Translations under genes and position numbers: made by a program
NCBI GenBank assembly: GCA_964619675.1
Contig: CAZUEO010000003.1
Location: forward strand, 1-64,000
Direction of reading: 5' to 3'
Source of the DNA: JAPLMW01 sp964619675
GTDB lineage: Bacteria; Planctomycetota; Phycisphaerae; Sedimentisphaerales; UBA12454
Length of the DNA stretch: 64,000 nt
Shown: in pieces, positions 34,342 through 43,187 of the stretch
How positions within the stretch are numbered: the first letter of the stretch is position 1
How the letters are laid out: each line of letters opens with the position of its first letter
The notes under the pieces: generated by a model
Seen by the model: only the letters and a program-made list of their open reading frames with translations
Databases searched by the model: none
Told to the model about the DNA's origin: nothing

Positions 34342-35239
34342 GCAAGCCGGGACTTTAGAGCAGGAATTTAACGCAAAGATTGAATCTCATTTGCGTCACT
34401 ATTACCGGGATTGTCTGGGACTTTATGACTGGAGCAGGAGAATTGAAGACAGAAAAAAAGAAATTTCCAGAGCCAAAGCATGGCTTAAAGCCATAGAAAA
34501 AATATCCGGTCTTGATTTGAAAAATAAAAAAATGCTCGATGTTGGTTGCGGATGGGGCGGCCATATTATTGCGGCGGCTCAGTTAAGCGCTGATTGTGTT
34601 GGATGTGATGTCGACAGCCAGGTGCTTGAAGTGGCCGAGCTTAGAACGAGATTATATGGTGTTGGGGCCCAATTCTACTGTTCGGCGGCGGAAAAATTGC
34701 CTTTCGAGGATAATGAGTTTGATTATATTCAGTCCATTTCTGTTCTTGAGCATGTGCAGGATGTCCGGCTGTCAATAAAAGAAATGGTTCGCGTCTTAAA
34801 GCCAGGCGGTGTTGGTTTTGTTCAGGCTCCTAACTATTGGATACCTGTGGAACAACATTATAAAATTGTTTTTCCTCCCAAATGTCCCAAGTCGCTTGCC
34901 AAAATTTATTTAAGGTTGCTTGCAAGGCCGGCGAATTTTATCGATACAATCAACTATGTGGATTACCGAAAAATTAAAAGTACATTTGAAACCTGCGGTA
35001 CTTTGGTTACGGATATTTTAAATGAATTCAGTACTCTTTCTTATAATTATATGAGCGAATTCGGCCGTCAGGAGGAAAATATAAAGGTTCCTGTTCGTTC
35101 GTATAATGCACTTGTCGGCAAATTGATGGGCCGCGGCAGTGCAGTCGTAAGAAACTTTTTTCAGAAATATTTAGGCATCAGAAATATATTTTTCCTGTTC
35201 AAAAAAAATGGCGAAGAAAATCGCTCTCAGAATCGATGA
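34328..35239 (+). CDS. SAM-dependent methyltransferase
   Basis: 303 residues from the TTG at 34328, which stands seven bases after GAGAGG; an in-frame TTG at 34313 is the longer alternative. Class I fold with MLDVGCGWGGHIIAAAQL, then FEDNEFDYIQSISVLEHVQD and RVLKPGGVGFVQAPN. The first 70 residues and the last 100 are unassigned and may bind the glycan. It overlaps the end of wzx by 14 bases and the next gene by 32, so it is part of the same transcript. Confidence 0.83.
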   Translation: MNLPEQAGTLEQEFNAKIESHLRHYYRDCLGLYDWSRRIEDRKKEISRAKAWLKAIEKISGLDLKNKKMLDVGCGWGGHIIAAAQLSADCVGCDVDSQVLEVAELRTRLYGVGAQFYCSAAEKLPFEDNEFDYIQSISVLEHVQDVRLSIKEMVRVLKPGGVGFVQAPNYWIPVEQHYKIVFPPKCPKSLAKIYLRLLARPANFIDTINYVDYRKIKSTFETCGTLVTDILNEFSTLSYNYMSEFGRQEENIKVPVRSYNALVGKLMGRGSAVVRNFFQKYLGIRNIFFLFKKNGEENRSQNR

Positions 35240-35939
35240 CGTAGGGGCAAGCTCCAAAGAGTTTGAAGTTTATTCCAGGATTCCCGGAGGAAATTTTTTA
35301 TTCTTGAAGTATTTGCCGTTTCTTAAAGCATGGGGGCCTTACGATGAATTATCGGTTGGGCAGTGGGGAAGAATTTTTGATGTTCTGAGAGATTGCGGCG
35401 CAAAACTCACGGTAGCCATCACCGCTGCATGGGTTGAAAAAAACGGCCGGCTTACGCCTTTCCCCCAGAAATTTCCAAAACAGGCTGCTGCACTCAAAAC
35501 TGCGCTTAATCAGGAGATAATCGAAATTGCAAATCATGGCCTGACGCACTGTGTCATCGGCAAGCATCTGCCGAAACTGTTTGGTTCAAACCGTCAATAT
35601 CACAGGGAGTTCTGGGACTGGCTGGATGAGGAAATTCACTACGAACATTTGGAAAAATCACAGAAAATTCTGCGCGATTATTTTCAGACTGCTGTTACAA
35701 CGTTAGTGCCGCCGGGAAACGTTTTTTCGGCTGCAACCGTGAAAGCTGCGTCTCGATTCGGAATAAAACTGATAAACTGCCATACCGAAACCAGAACTAT
35801 CGACTCGGTCGGAATTCTCGGTGAAGATAATGTTTTGGCTTTTCACGACAGGGAACTGGTTTTGTATGGCACGGACTGGCTGCGAGAGCAGCTTGGCAAA
35901 AAAAAAGATGTTGAATATTGTTTTGTCAGGGAACTATGA
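35208..35939 (+). CDS. Polysaccharide deacetylase-like protein
   Basis: 243 residues. It begins MAKKIALRIDDVGASSKEFE, where RIDDVG takes the place of the usual TFDDG and keeps the two aspartates. EIIEIANHGLTHCVIGKH supplies the His pair expected of the NodB-type metal site. A probable role is removing acetyl groups from N-acetylated sugars in the glycan. No signal peptide is visible, so it would act in the cytoplasm, perhaps on a lipid-linked intermediate. Its stop overlaps the next start as ATGA. Confidence 0.7.
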   Translation: MAKKIALRIDDVGASSKEFEVYSRIPGGNFLFLKYLPFLKAWGPYDELSVGQWGRIFDVLRDCGAKLTVAITAAWVEKNGRLTPFPQKFPKQAAALKTALNQEIIEIANHGLTHCVIGKHLPKLFGSNRQYHREFWDWLDEEIHYEHLEKSQKILRDYFQTAVTTLVPPGNVFSAATVKAASRFGIKLINCHTETRTIDSVGILGEDNVLAFHDRELVLYGTDWLREQLGKKKDVEYCFVREL

Positions 35940-36589
35940 GAACCTGCAGGAGAGTATTAATTGATAAAGCCCTTAGCGAGAACATCTCTTTGATGAAAGG
36001 CAAAGTCCTTGATATTGGCGGAGTCAAAACGGCTAGGAGGGGGAAATTTCGCCCGCCGATGGAAAAAGTAACAACCTGGGAATACGCCAATAATAACCCG
36101 GCAGCAAAGCCTGATTATTGCTGCGATGCGAGTCAGTTGCCTCTTGAGGACCAATGCATAGATACAATTGTTATGACTGAACTGCTTGAGTATGTTGAAT
36201 TGCCATTAGCGGTGTTAAATGAGGCTTTCAGAATTCTAAAACCCGGCGGGCATTTTCTGCTGTCAGTGCCTTTTCTTTGTCCTGTACACGGTGACTGGCA
36301 GTTGGACAGGCAGCGATTGACAGAAACTGCGTTAATTGATTATGCAAATAAGGCCGGTTTTACCCTGATATCAGTTCAGGCAATGGGATCAGTATTCTCA
36401 GTAAGGCATGATATCTTCTATGCCGCCTTCAGTTATGCGGCAAAGAAACCTCAGAGGTTTTATCTGAAGCTGATGCGCGGAATTTTAAGGTTGCTTAGAC
36501 CTTTTTGCCTTTGGGCTGATTTAAAATGTCTCGGCAATATGAGTAAGTATATAAACACCGGATATTTTATGGTTCTGAGAAAACCTTAA
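35936..36589 (+). CDS. SAM-dependent methyltransferase
   Basis: 217 residues from the ATG at 35936, which forms ATGA with the previous stop. Motif I is VLDIGGVKTARRG, weaker than usual, then CIDTIVMTELLEYVELPLAV and RILKPGGHFLLSVPFLCPVH. The C-terminal part has a hydrophobic patch (FYLKLMRGILRLLRPF) that may dock on the membrane. A role in glycan modification is inferred from position. Confidence 0.76.
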   Translation: MRTCRRVLIDKALSENISLMKGKVLDIGGVKTARRGKFRPPMEKVTTWEYANNNPAAKPDYCCDASQLPLEDQCIDTIVMTELLEYVELPLAVLNEAFRILKPGGHFLLSVPFLCPVHGDWQLDRQRLTETALIDYANKAGFTLISVQAMGSVFSVRHDIFYAAFSYAAKKPQRFYLKLMRGILRLLRPFCLWADLKCLGNMSKYINTGYFMVLRKP

Positions 36590-36659
36590 AAATGTGCAGA
36601 GGTGTAAGCATTGTAAATGAGCGGTTACCGCAAAATCCAATCGTTTTTAATTGAGAGTT

Positions 36660-37472
36660 ATGAATATGACTGAGAAAAATGAAATGCCTGTAGCTATGAT
36701 TCTCTGCGGAGGTCGTGGAACGCGGATTCGTGATGTTACCGAAGTACTGCCTAAACCTATGGTACCAATAGGGCCGCAGCCTATAGTCTGGCACATTATG
36801 AAGACATATGCTGCATTCGGCGTGCATCGGTTCATACTTTGCCTTGGATATAAAAAAGAAGTATTTATTGACTATTTTCTCAACTATAAAGCGCGTGCAC
36901 AGGATATTACAATAAATATCGGCCAAAAAGGCGACATTATATATCATGGAAGAAATGGTGAGGACTGGCAGGTAACGCTTGCTGATACCGGCGAAAATAC
37001 CATGACTGGCGGCCGGGTTGCCATTGGTGCAGGCTATGTGCCGCCGAATGAAGAGAACTTCTTTATGACATATGGCGACGGCGTAGCAAATATTGATATA
37101 AAAGCATTGTATGATTTTCACCTCCGGCAGAAAAAACTGCTGACCCTTACCGCTGTGCATCCTTCCGGGCGGTTTGGAGAGATTAAACTTGAACAGGGTC
37201 GGATAACAAGCTTTTATGAAAAGCCGCAGACTGCCGAAGGATTAATTAACGGCGGTTTTATGGTTATCAATAAAGAATTTGTCAGCAAATACCTTACCAC
37301 TGATATTAAATTGATACTGGAACAGCAGCCTATGCATCGGGCAGCAAAGGATGGTCAAATGGCGGCATTTGTTCATGACGGTTACTGGCAGTGTATGGAT
37401 ACGGTAAGAGAACATCAACTTCTCAATGAACTCTGGGCAAACGGCAAAGCGCCGTGGACGGAAAAATGGTAA
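36660..37472 (+). CDS. rfbF: Glucose-1-phosphate cytidylyltransferase
   Basis: 270 residues. The nucleotidyl-transfer motif AMILCGGRGTRIRDVTEVLP and KPMVPIGPQPIVWHIMKTYA followed by FFMTYGDGVANID are diagnostic for RfbF rather than RmlA. It makes CDP-glucose, the entry to CDP-3,6-dideoxyhexoses. Possible starts are ATG at 36660 and 36666. Its stop overlaps the rfbG start by one base (TAATG). Confidence 0.95.
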   Translation: MNMTEKNEMPVAMILCGGRGTRIRDVTEVLPKPMVPIGPQPIVWHIMKTYAAFGVHRFILCLGYKKEVFIDYFLNYKARAQDITINIGQKGDIIYHGRNGEDWQVTLADTGENTMTGGRVAIGAGYVPPNEENFFMTYGDGVANIDIKALYDFHLRQKKLLTLTAVHPSGRFGEIKLEQGRITSFYEKPQTAEGLINGGFMVINKEFVSKYLTTDIKLILEQQPMHRAAKDGQMAAFVHDGYWQCMDTVREHQLLNELWANGKAPWTEKW

Positions 37473-38563
37473 TGTTCAGCGGCTTTTATCGAAACAGACG
37501 GGTACTTGTCACAGGTCATACAGGTTTTAAGGGATCATGGCTTTGCCAATGGCTCTTGCGTCTCGGGGCGGATGTTTGCGGGGTTGCGCTCGAACCAGAG
37601 ACAGAACCAAATCATTTCGAACTGCTGGATTTGCAATCCCGGATAGATCACAATATTTGTGATATTCGCAATACCGAAAAACTTGCCGGAATATTTAACA
37701 GGTTCAAACCGGATATTGTTTTTCATCTGGCGGCACAATCGCTGGTAAGACGTTCCTATGACCAGCCCCGGACGACTTTTGAAATTAACATTATGGGAAC
37801 GGTAAATATTTTAGAGGTTGTCAGGCAAAGCCGGACTGTCAAGGCGGCTGTTATAATCAGCAGTGATAAATGCTACCAAAACCGGGAAAGTTCAAAACCG
37901 TATCGTGAAGGCGACCCGATGGGCGGTCGTGACCCATATAGTGCCTCAAAAGGCTGTGCCGAACTGGTTGTAGAGAGCTATCGTAAATCTTTCTTTTCAC
38001 CGGAATGTTTTAGCAAAACCCATGACAAACTTATAGCAACCGCCAGAGCGGGAAATGTTATAGGCGGAGGTGACTGGGCGGCAGACCGTCTTATACCTGA
38101 TATAGTTAAGTCTGCTGCAATCGGAAAACCTGTTTCCCTGAGAAATCCTAAGTCAATTCGTCCGTGGCAGCATGTGCTTGAGCCGGACAGTGCTTATCTT
38201 CTTCTTGGCAGTCGGCTCGGCAGTGGAGAATCGGCTTTTGCACGGGCATGGAACTTCGGACCGGACGATGGCGATATGCAGGTTAATGATATTGCAAAAT
38301 ATGCAAAAACCTGCTGGCCGAAGATAGATATTAAAATTGAGCAGGATACGCATCAGCCGCATGAAGCTCGTCTGCTTAAATTGGACTGTTCAAAGGCAAA
38401 AGAGCATCTTAAATGGATCCCAACCTGGCCTGTTTCCAAAGCAATTGAAAAAACCATTGACTGGTATCGTAAATACTATGAGTCTTCGAAGATGTCTACT
38501 GACTCAGATATTGATGAGTTCATCACGGATGCGAAAACAAAAAATCTGATATGGACGCAATAA
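37472..38563 (+). CDS. rfbG: CDP-glucose 4,6-dehydratase
   Basis: 363 residues. MFSGFYRNRRVLVTGHTGFK gives the NAD-binding loop, AAQSLVRRSYDQPRTTFEIN and SSDKCYQNRESSKPYREGD are typical of RfbG, and YSASKGCAELVVESYRKSFF holds the Tyr-x3-Lys pair. It makes CDP-4-keto-6-deoxyglucose. I use the ATG that overlaps the rfbF stop (TAATG); a second ATG six bases upstream is possible. The next gene is rfbH. Confidence 0.95.
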   Translation: MFSGFYRNRRVLVTGHTGFKGSWLCQWLLRLGADVCGVALEPETEPNHFELLDLQSRIDHNICDIRNTEKLAGIFNRFKPDIVFHLAAQSLVRRSYDQPRTTFEINIMGTVNILEVVRQSRTVKAAVIISSDKCYQNRESSKPYREGDPMGGRDPYSASKGCAELVVESYRKSFFSPECFSKTHDKLIATARAGNVIGGGDWAADRLIPDIVKSAAIGKPVSLRNPKSIRPWQHVLEPDSAYLLLGSRLGSGESAFARAWNFGPDDGDMQVNDIAKYAKTCWPKIDIKIEQDTHQPHEARLLKLDCSKAKEHLKWIPTWPVSKAIEKTIDWYRKYYESSKMSTDSDIDEFITDAKTKNLIWTQ

Positions 38564-38572
38564 AGGTTAAAA

Positions 38573-39919
38573 ATGAGCGATAAATCGTCGTTTAAACAGG
38601 ATATTATAGCTTCTGTAAGCCGGTACTATCAGCATATTTGTAGCAGCACTGAGCCGTTTGAGCCCGGAAAAACACGGATACCTTACGCTGGCCGGGTTTT
38701 TGATCATCAGGAGATTAATAATCTGGTTGAAGCATCGCTTGATTTCTGGCTGACTGAGGGTCGATTCGCACAGCAGTTAGAAAAAGAAATTGCTGATTTT
38801 CTTGATGTAAAATATTGTTGTTTGACTAATTCCGGCAGTTCGGCCAACCTCCTTGCTTTTATGGCGCTGACGTCATCGAAGCTGAAGAAAAAACAAATAA
38901 GCAGGGGTGATGAAGTTATAACAGTTGCCGCCGGTTTCCCCACAACTATTACTCCGATTATTCAGTTTGGAGCAGTTCCGGTATTTGCTGATATTTGTCC
39001 TGGTACATATAATATAGATGTCAGTCAGCTCGAAGTGGCTCTTTCAAAAAAAACGAAAGCGGTAATGCTGGCACATACTATTGGTAATCCTTTTGACGTT
39101 GCTGCGGTCAGGACTTTTTGTGACAGACATAATCTGTGGCTGATAGAGGACAATTGTGACGCGCTTGGTTCACAGTACAAACTGGCCGGCCGATGGCAAT
39201 ATACCGGTACATTTGGCGACGTTGGCACTTCGAGTTTCTATCCGCCGCATCATATTACTATGGGTGAAGGCGGCGCGGTATATACCAATAATGAGCAGCT
39301 CATCCAGATAGTGAAATCATTTAGAGATTGGGGCCGTGACTGTTACTGCAAGCCTGGTTGTGATAATACCTGCGGAAAAAGATTCAGTCAGCAGCTTGGC
39401 CAGTTGCCTTTTGGCTATGACCACAAATACATCTACTCACATTTCGGTTATAACCTCAAACTTACCGACATGCAGGCCGCGATAGGCTGTGCCCAATTGA
39501 AGAAGCTGCCTGATTTTATTGAAGCACGCAGAAATAACTGGCAGTATTTTGCAGATGAGCTTGCCGATATAGACAAATTTTTTATATTGCCGACAGCAAT
39601 TGAAAGCGGCAGGCCGAGCTGGTTCGGCTTTGTCCTGACCGTCAAAAACAGCGCGCCGTTCAGCCGGGACAAAATAGTCAGCTATCTGGAAAGCAGGAAT
39701 ATTCAGACTCGGATGCTTTTTGCCGGCAATATAGTAAGGCACCCATGTTTTGATGAAATGCGCAAGACCTCAAAAGGCTATCGTGTAGTCGGCGAATTAC
39801 GGAATACTGATTTTGTAATGAACAACACATTTTGGTTTGGTGTATATCCGGGCCTTACCGCAGAGATGTTGAAATATGTTGTTGATGAAATTCACAGCTT
39901 TATTGCAAAATATGTTTGA
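38573..39919 (+). CDS. rfbH: CDP-4-keto-6-deoxyglucose 3-dehydrase (E1)
   Basis: 448 residues. A PLP fold-type I protein in which the usual lysine is replaced by histidine (SSFYPPHHITMGEGGAV), as in E1. It has the iron-sulfur cysteine pattern DCYCKPGCDNTCGKRF, and FGYNLKLTDMQAAIGCAQLK follows. It removes the 3-hydroxyl of the CDP-sugar with an iron-sulfur/PMP mechanism and normally needs a separate reductase (E3). No E3-like gene is visible in this window. Its end overlaps the next gene by eight bases. Confidence 0.95.
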   Translation: MSDKSSFKQDIIASVSRYYQHICSSTEPFEPGKTRIPYAGRVFDHQEINNLVEASLDFWLTEGRFAQQLEKEIADFLDVKYCCLTNSGSSANLLAFMALTSSKLKKKQISRGDEVITVAAGFPTTITPIIQFGAVPVFADICPGTYNIDVSQLEVALSKKTKAVMLAHTIGNPFDVAAVRTFCDRHNLWLIEDNCDALGSQYKLAGRWQYTGTFGDVGTSSFYPPHHITMGEGGAVYTNNEQLIQIVKSFRDWGRDCYCKPGCDNTCGKRFSQQLGQLPFGYDHKYIYSHFGYNLKLTDMQAAIGCAQLKKLPDFIEARRNNWQYFADELADIDKFFILPTAIESGRPSWFGFVLTVKNSAPFSRDKIVSYLESRNIQTRMLFAGNIVRHPCFDEMRKTSKGYRVVGELRNTDFVMNNTFWFGVYPGLTAEMLKYVVDEIHSFIAKYV

Positions 39920-40463
39920 AATAAAAGAAGCAAAAATACCAGGCTGTTATGAAATTACACTTAAACCGTTTCTGGACAAGAGGGGCCTGTTTGTAAAGAC
40001 ATTTCATGAACAGATTTTCAAAGAACGTAACCTTGCCGCACATTTTGCTGAAGAATATTATTCCGTTTCAGCAAAGAATGTACTGCGGGGCCTGCATTTT
40101 CAACTGCCTCCTTATGACCATGAGAAGATAGTATTCTGCCTGGCAGGCAGAGCTTTTGATGTGGTGTTGGATATGCGCAAAGGTTCGCCGGCTTTTGGCA
40201 AATACGAATCTTTCGAACTGTCACCGCAGAGACACAATATGATTTATATCCCTCGCGGTCTGGCACATGGTTTTTATGCGATGCAGGATAATACACTAAT
40301 GTTTTATAAAGTTACCACAGCATATGTACCTGACCTTGACAGCGGTATACGCTGGGATTCGGCAGGAATAAACTGGCCTTGTGAAAATCCTAACGTTTCG
40401 GATAGAGATAACCGCCTGGCAAAATTTGAAGACTTTAACTCACCTTTTGTTTTTCAGGAGTGA
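39912..40463 (+). CDS. RmlC-like sugar epimerase, probably CDP-dideoxyhexulose 5-epimerase
   Basis: 183 residues from the ATG at 39912 (MFEIKEAKIPGCYEITLKPF). It is an RmlC-type cupin with FVKTFHEQIFKERNLAAHFA, VLRGLHFQLPPYDHEKIVFC and PRGLAHGFYAMQDNTLMFYK, keeping the catalytic His and Tyr. It sits right after rfbH and before an SDR, the order expected if it epimerises C5 of CDP-3,6-dideoxyhexulose on the way to ascarylose (AscE role). This contrasts with the second RmlC at 31162-31689. Assignment by motif plus position. Confidence 0.8.
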   Translation: MFEIKEAKIPGCYEITLKPFLDKRGLFVKTFHEQIFKERNLAAHFAEEYYSVSAKNVLRGLHFQLPPYDHEKIVFCLAGRAFDVVLDMRKGSPAFGKYESFELSPQRHNMIYIPRGLAHGFYAMQDNTLMFYKVTTAYVPDLDSGIRWDSAGINWPCENPNVSDRDNRLAKFEDFNSPFVFQE

Positions 40464-40466
40464 GCT

Positions 40467-41351
40467 CTGGCATCAAAAGCATTAATAACGGGTGCAACAG
40501 GTTTTGTGGGGAAGAATCTATCCAAAAGACTTGTTAAAGACGGTTGGGATGTGTACGTCGTTACAAGACCCAAATCTTCTCTTGAACCGCTGGAATTGGT
40601 AAAACAGAACATACGGATATTCTGCCACGATGGTACAACTGAGAGTCTTTGCCATTTTGTCAATGAAGTTAAGCCTGATATTGTTTTTCATCTTGCTTCA
40701 CTTTTTTTGGCGAGCCATACTATTACGGATATCGAGCCGTTAGTGCAGTCTAATATATTGTTCGGCACACAGGTTCTTGAAGCGGCGAGCAGGGCAGAGG
40801 CTTACAGGTTTGTTAATGTCGGCACATACTGGCAGCATTTCAACAATGCTGATTACAGCCCGGTATGTTTATATGCAGCCGGCAAACAGGCTTTTTTGGA
40901 TATATTGCGGTTTTATGTTGAGGCTACTCCGTTGAGAGCGGTAACTTTGGAATTATACGATACTTATGGCCCCGACGACCCGAGGCCGAAATTGCTGAAT
41001 ATACTCAAAAATGCCGCACAGGCAGGACAAACACTTGATATGTCCGAAGGTGAGCAAATGCTTGATATGGTTCATATTGATGATGTAATTAATGCTTTTG
41101 TCGCTGCCGGTAAAAGATTGATGGACAATGCAGTAGAGAAAAACGAGATTTTCAGTGTATGCAGCGGAACGCCAAAATCATTACGTCAAATTGTCGCTGA
41201 ATTTGAAGATGCAAAAGGGCTTACCCTTGATATCCGGTGGGGCAAGCGTCCGTATCGAGATAGAGAAGTAATGATTTTGCCGAATCGAGTCAGAAAACTT
41301 CCGGGCTGGGAGCCCGCGATACCTCTTAGGCAGGGCCTGGCAGGTGTCTGA
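40467..41351 (+). CDS. NAD(P)-dependent SDR sugar reductase, CTG start
   Basis: 294 residues if translation starts at CTG 40467. The Rossmann motif LITGATGFVGKN begins at codon 6, and the catalytic pair is in LYAAGKQAFLD. No ATG, GTG or TTG exists between the previous in-frame stop (TGA 40461-40463) and the glycine loop. The first in-frame GTG at 40506 would delete most of the loop. AGGAG at 40456-40460 is six bases before the CTG. It resembles the reductases (RfbJ/AscF type) that finish CDP-dideoxyhexoses, and its context suggests a CDP-ascarylose-like product. The start assignment is my own reading. Confidence 0.82.
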   Translation: MASKALITGATGFVGKNLSKRLVKDGWDVYVVTRPKSSLEPLELVKQNIRIFCHDGTTESLCHFVNEVKPDIVFHLASLFLASHTITDIEPLVQSNILFGTQVLEAASRAEAYRFVNVGTYWQHFNNADYSPVCLYAAGKQAFLDILRFYVEATPLRAVTLELYDTYGPDDPRPKLLNILKNAAQAGQTLDMSEGEQMLDMVHIDDVINAFVAAGKRLMDNAVEKNEIFSVCSGTPKSLRQIVAEFEDAKGLTLDIRWGKRPYRDREVMILPNRVRKLPGWEPAIPLRQGLAGV

Positions 41352-42162
41352 TAATAATCCGAAAATAACTGTGCTTATAACCAATTATAACACATCACAT
41401 TTTGTTGAGCTGTCTTTATATGCCCTGGAAAAACTAACGAAAAATCCCTACCTTGTTCTTATAAATGATAATGGCTCAAATTACCACCATATTAAAAGAC
41501 TTAAAAAAATAACGGCCGGCAGAGATAATATTGAGGTTATTTGGCGCACATCCTGTGACAAGCGTGCTTCCTTTGCGCATGCACAGGCACTTGATGCAAT
41601 GATTCAAAAAGTTTGTACTCCTTATACTGTAATACTTGACAGCGACTGTACGTTTCTTTTAAAAAACTGGGACGAGTTTTTAACAGGTTATCTTAACGAT
41701 AGTATTAAAATTGCGGGAAGTCCTAATGCCAGGGGGCGTACAGGTCTTAAGCCGGATGATTTTCCTTTCCAGTTTGCTGTTGTATTTGAGACTGAAACTT
41801 ATAAAAGACTGGGTATTTCGTGTATGCCCGGGAACATACTCAAAGGTGAGGATACCTGTTGCCAGTGGAAACCTAAATTTACACAAGCAGGTTATAAAAG
41901 CAGAATTTTAATTACAAGAAACACGCGCGACTATAAACAGGGGCCATTCGCATCTTTGACAGGCATAGAAGAGTACTATACGGACGATGACCGTCTGGTA
42001 GCCGTGCATTTTGGCAGGGGCAGCAGTCTCGGTGCTGCAAAATATCTGCAATGGCTGAAATTGCCGATTATTGGAACCGCCGTAAAGAAGATATTTGGAA
42101 ATCTTGAAAAACAAAAATGGGTGGCTATTTGTAGAGAAATTATTGATTCGCAGGTACAATAG
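41344..42162 (+). CDS. GT-A glycosyltransferase (GT2-like)
   Basis: 272 residues, starting with GTG at 41344 and overlapping the SDR by eight bases. It has ITVLITNYNTSHFVELSLYA, LVLINDNGSNYHHIKRL, and the metal-binding YTVILDSDCTFLLKNWDEFL, all typical of a nucleotide-sugar-binding GT-A fold. The C-terminal half has GNILKGEDTCCQWKPKF. It may transfer the CDP-dideoxyhexose just made, but donor and acceptor cannot be read from the sequence. Confidence 0.78.
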   Translation: MSDNNPKITVLITNYNTSHFVELSLYALEKLTKNPYLVLINDNGSNYHHIKRLKKITAGRDNIEVIWRTSCDKRASFAHAQALDAMIQKVCTPYTVILDSDCTFLLKNWDEFLTGYLNDSIKIAGSPNARGRTGLKPDDFPFQFAVVFETETYKRLGISCMPGNILKGEDTCCQWKPKFTQAGYKSRILITRNTRDYKQGPFASLTGIEEYYTDDDRLVAVHFGRGSSLGAAKYLQWLKLPIIGTAVKKIFGNLEKQKWVAICREIIDSQVQ

Positions 42163-42192
42163 ACGTGAAATTTTAAGCTGAAGGTGAATATT

Positions 42193-43179
42193 ATGAAGAA
42201 AGCATTTATAACAGGTATTACAGGTCAGGACGGCTCTTATCTGACAGAATTACTGCTCGAAAAGGGTTATAAAGTTTATGGCCTGGTACGACGGGTAGCT
42301 CTCGAGGATGCGGAACACAGGATGAGCAGAATTATACATCTGCTGCGTGATATAGAGCTTGTTTCCGGTTCGCTGGAAAGTTATCCGTCGGTTTATAAGG
42401 CTGTCTCATCCATCAGGCCTGATGAGGTTTATCATCTTGCTGCACAGAGCTTTGTTTCTTATAGTTTCGAGGATGAATTTTCGACGTTGCAGTCGAACAT
42501 AAGCGGCAGCCATTATATCCTGTCGGCGGTTCACGATGTTGTGCCGGATGCGAGATTTTATTTTGCCGCATCGAGCGAAATGTTCGGCAAGGTTCATGAA
42601 GTGCCCCAGAGCGAAAAAACGCCCTTTCACCCGAGAAGCGTTTACGGCATTTCCAAAAGTGCGGGGTTTGACCTTACGAGGAATTACCGTGAAGCCTATA
42701 ATCTTTTTGCCTGCAACGGGATTTTATATAACCATGAGTCGCCCAGAAGGGGGTTTGAATTTGTTACGCGAAAGATAACATCACATGTTGCGATGATTAA
42801 ACTCGGGCTTAAGGATAATCTTGCTCTGGGAAATCTGGAGGCAAAAAGAGACTGGGGACACGCAAGAGATTATGTAAGAGCGATGTGGATGATGCTTCAG
42901 CACAAAGAGCCCGATGATTATGTAATATGTACAGGCAAAACACATTCGGTCAGAGAATTGTGTCGGGAGGCGTTTTCTTATACCGGGCTGGATTACGAAA
43001 AATATGTCGTCAGCGACTCGAAATTTTTCAGGCCGGCAGAAGTCGAAATCCTCGAAGGCGATTATTCCAAGGCAAAAAAGGTGTTGGGATGGGAGCCGAC
43101 AATTACTTTTGAGCAGCTGATTGCTGAAATGGTTGACCACGATATCGAATATCTGAACAAGAAGAAAGTGTTGCTGTAA
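42193..43179 (+). CDS. gmd: GDP-mannose 4,6-dehydratase
   Basis: 328 residues from the ATG at 42193 (MKKAFITGITGQDGSYLTEL). The NAD loop, LRDIELVSGSLESYPSVYKA, AAQSFVSYSFEDEFSTLQSN and RSVYGISKSAGFDLTRNYRE, together with SPRRGFEFVTRKITSHVAMI, are characteristic of GMD. It makes GDP-4-keto-6-deoxymannose, precursor of GDP-rhamnose, GDP-fucose or amino sugars. No GDP-fucose synthase (fcl) or GDP-rhamnose reductase is beside it, so the final sugar is open. Confidence 0.92.
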   Translation: MKKAFITGITGQDGSYLTELLLEKGYKVYGLVRRVALEDAEHRMSRIIHLLRDIELVSGSLESYPSVYKAVSSIRPDEVYHLAAQSFVSYSFEDEFSTLQSNISGSHYILSAVHDVVPDARFYFAASSEMFGKVHEVPQSEKTPFHPRSVYGISKSAGFDLTRNYREAYNLFACNGILYNHESPRRGFEFVTRKITSHVAMIKLGLKDNLALGNLEAKRDWGHARDYVRAMWMMLQHKEPDDYVICTGKTHSVRELCREAFSYTGLDYEKYVVSDSKFFRPAEVEILEGDYSKAKKVLGWEPTITFEQLIAEMVDHDIEYLNKKKVLL

Positions 43180-43187
43180 CCAACCAG

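Noticed and set aside
40506..41351. GTG at 40506 as start of the SDR gene
   Set aside because: It would remove the NAD-binding glycine loop encoded just upstream in the same frame.
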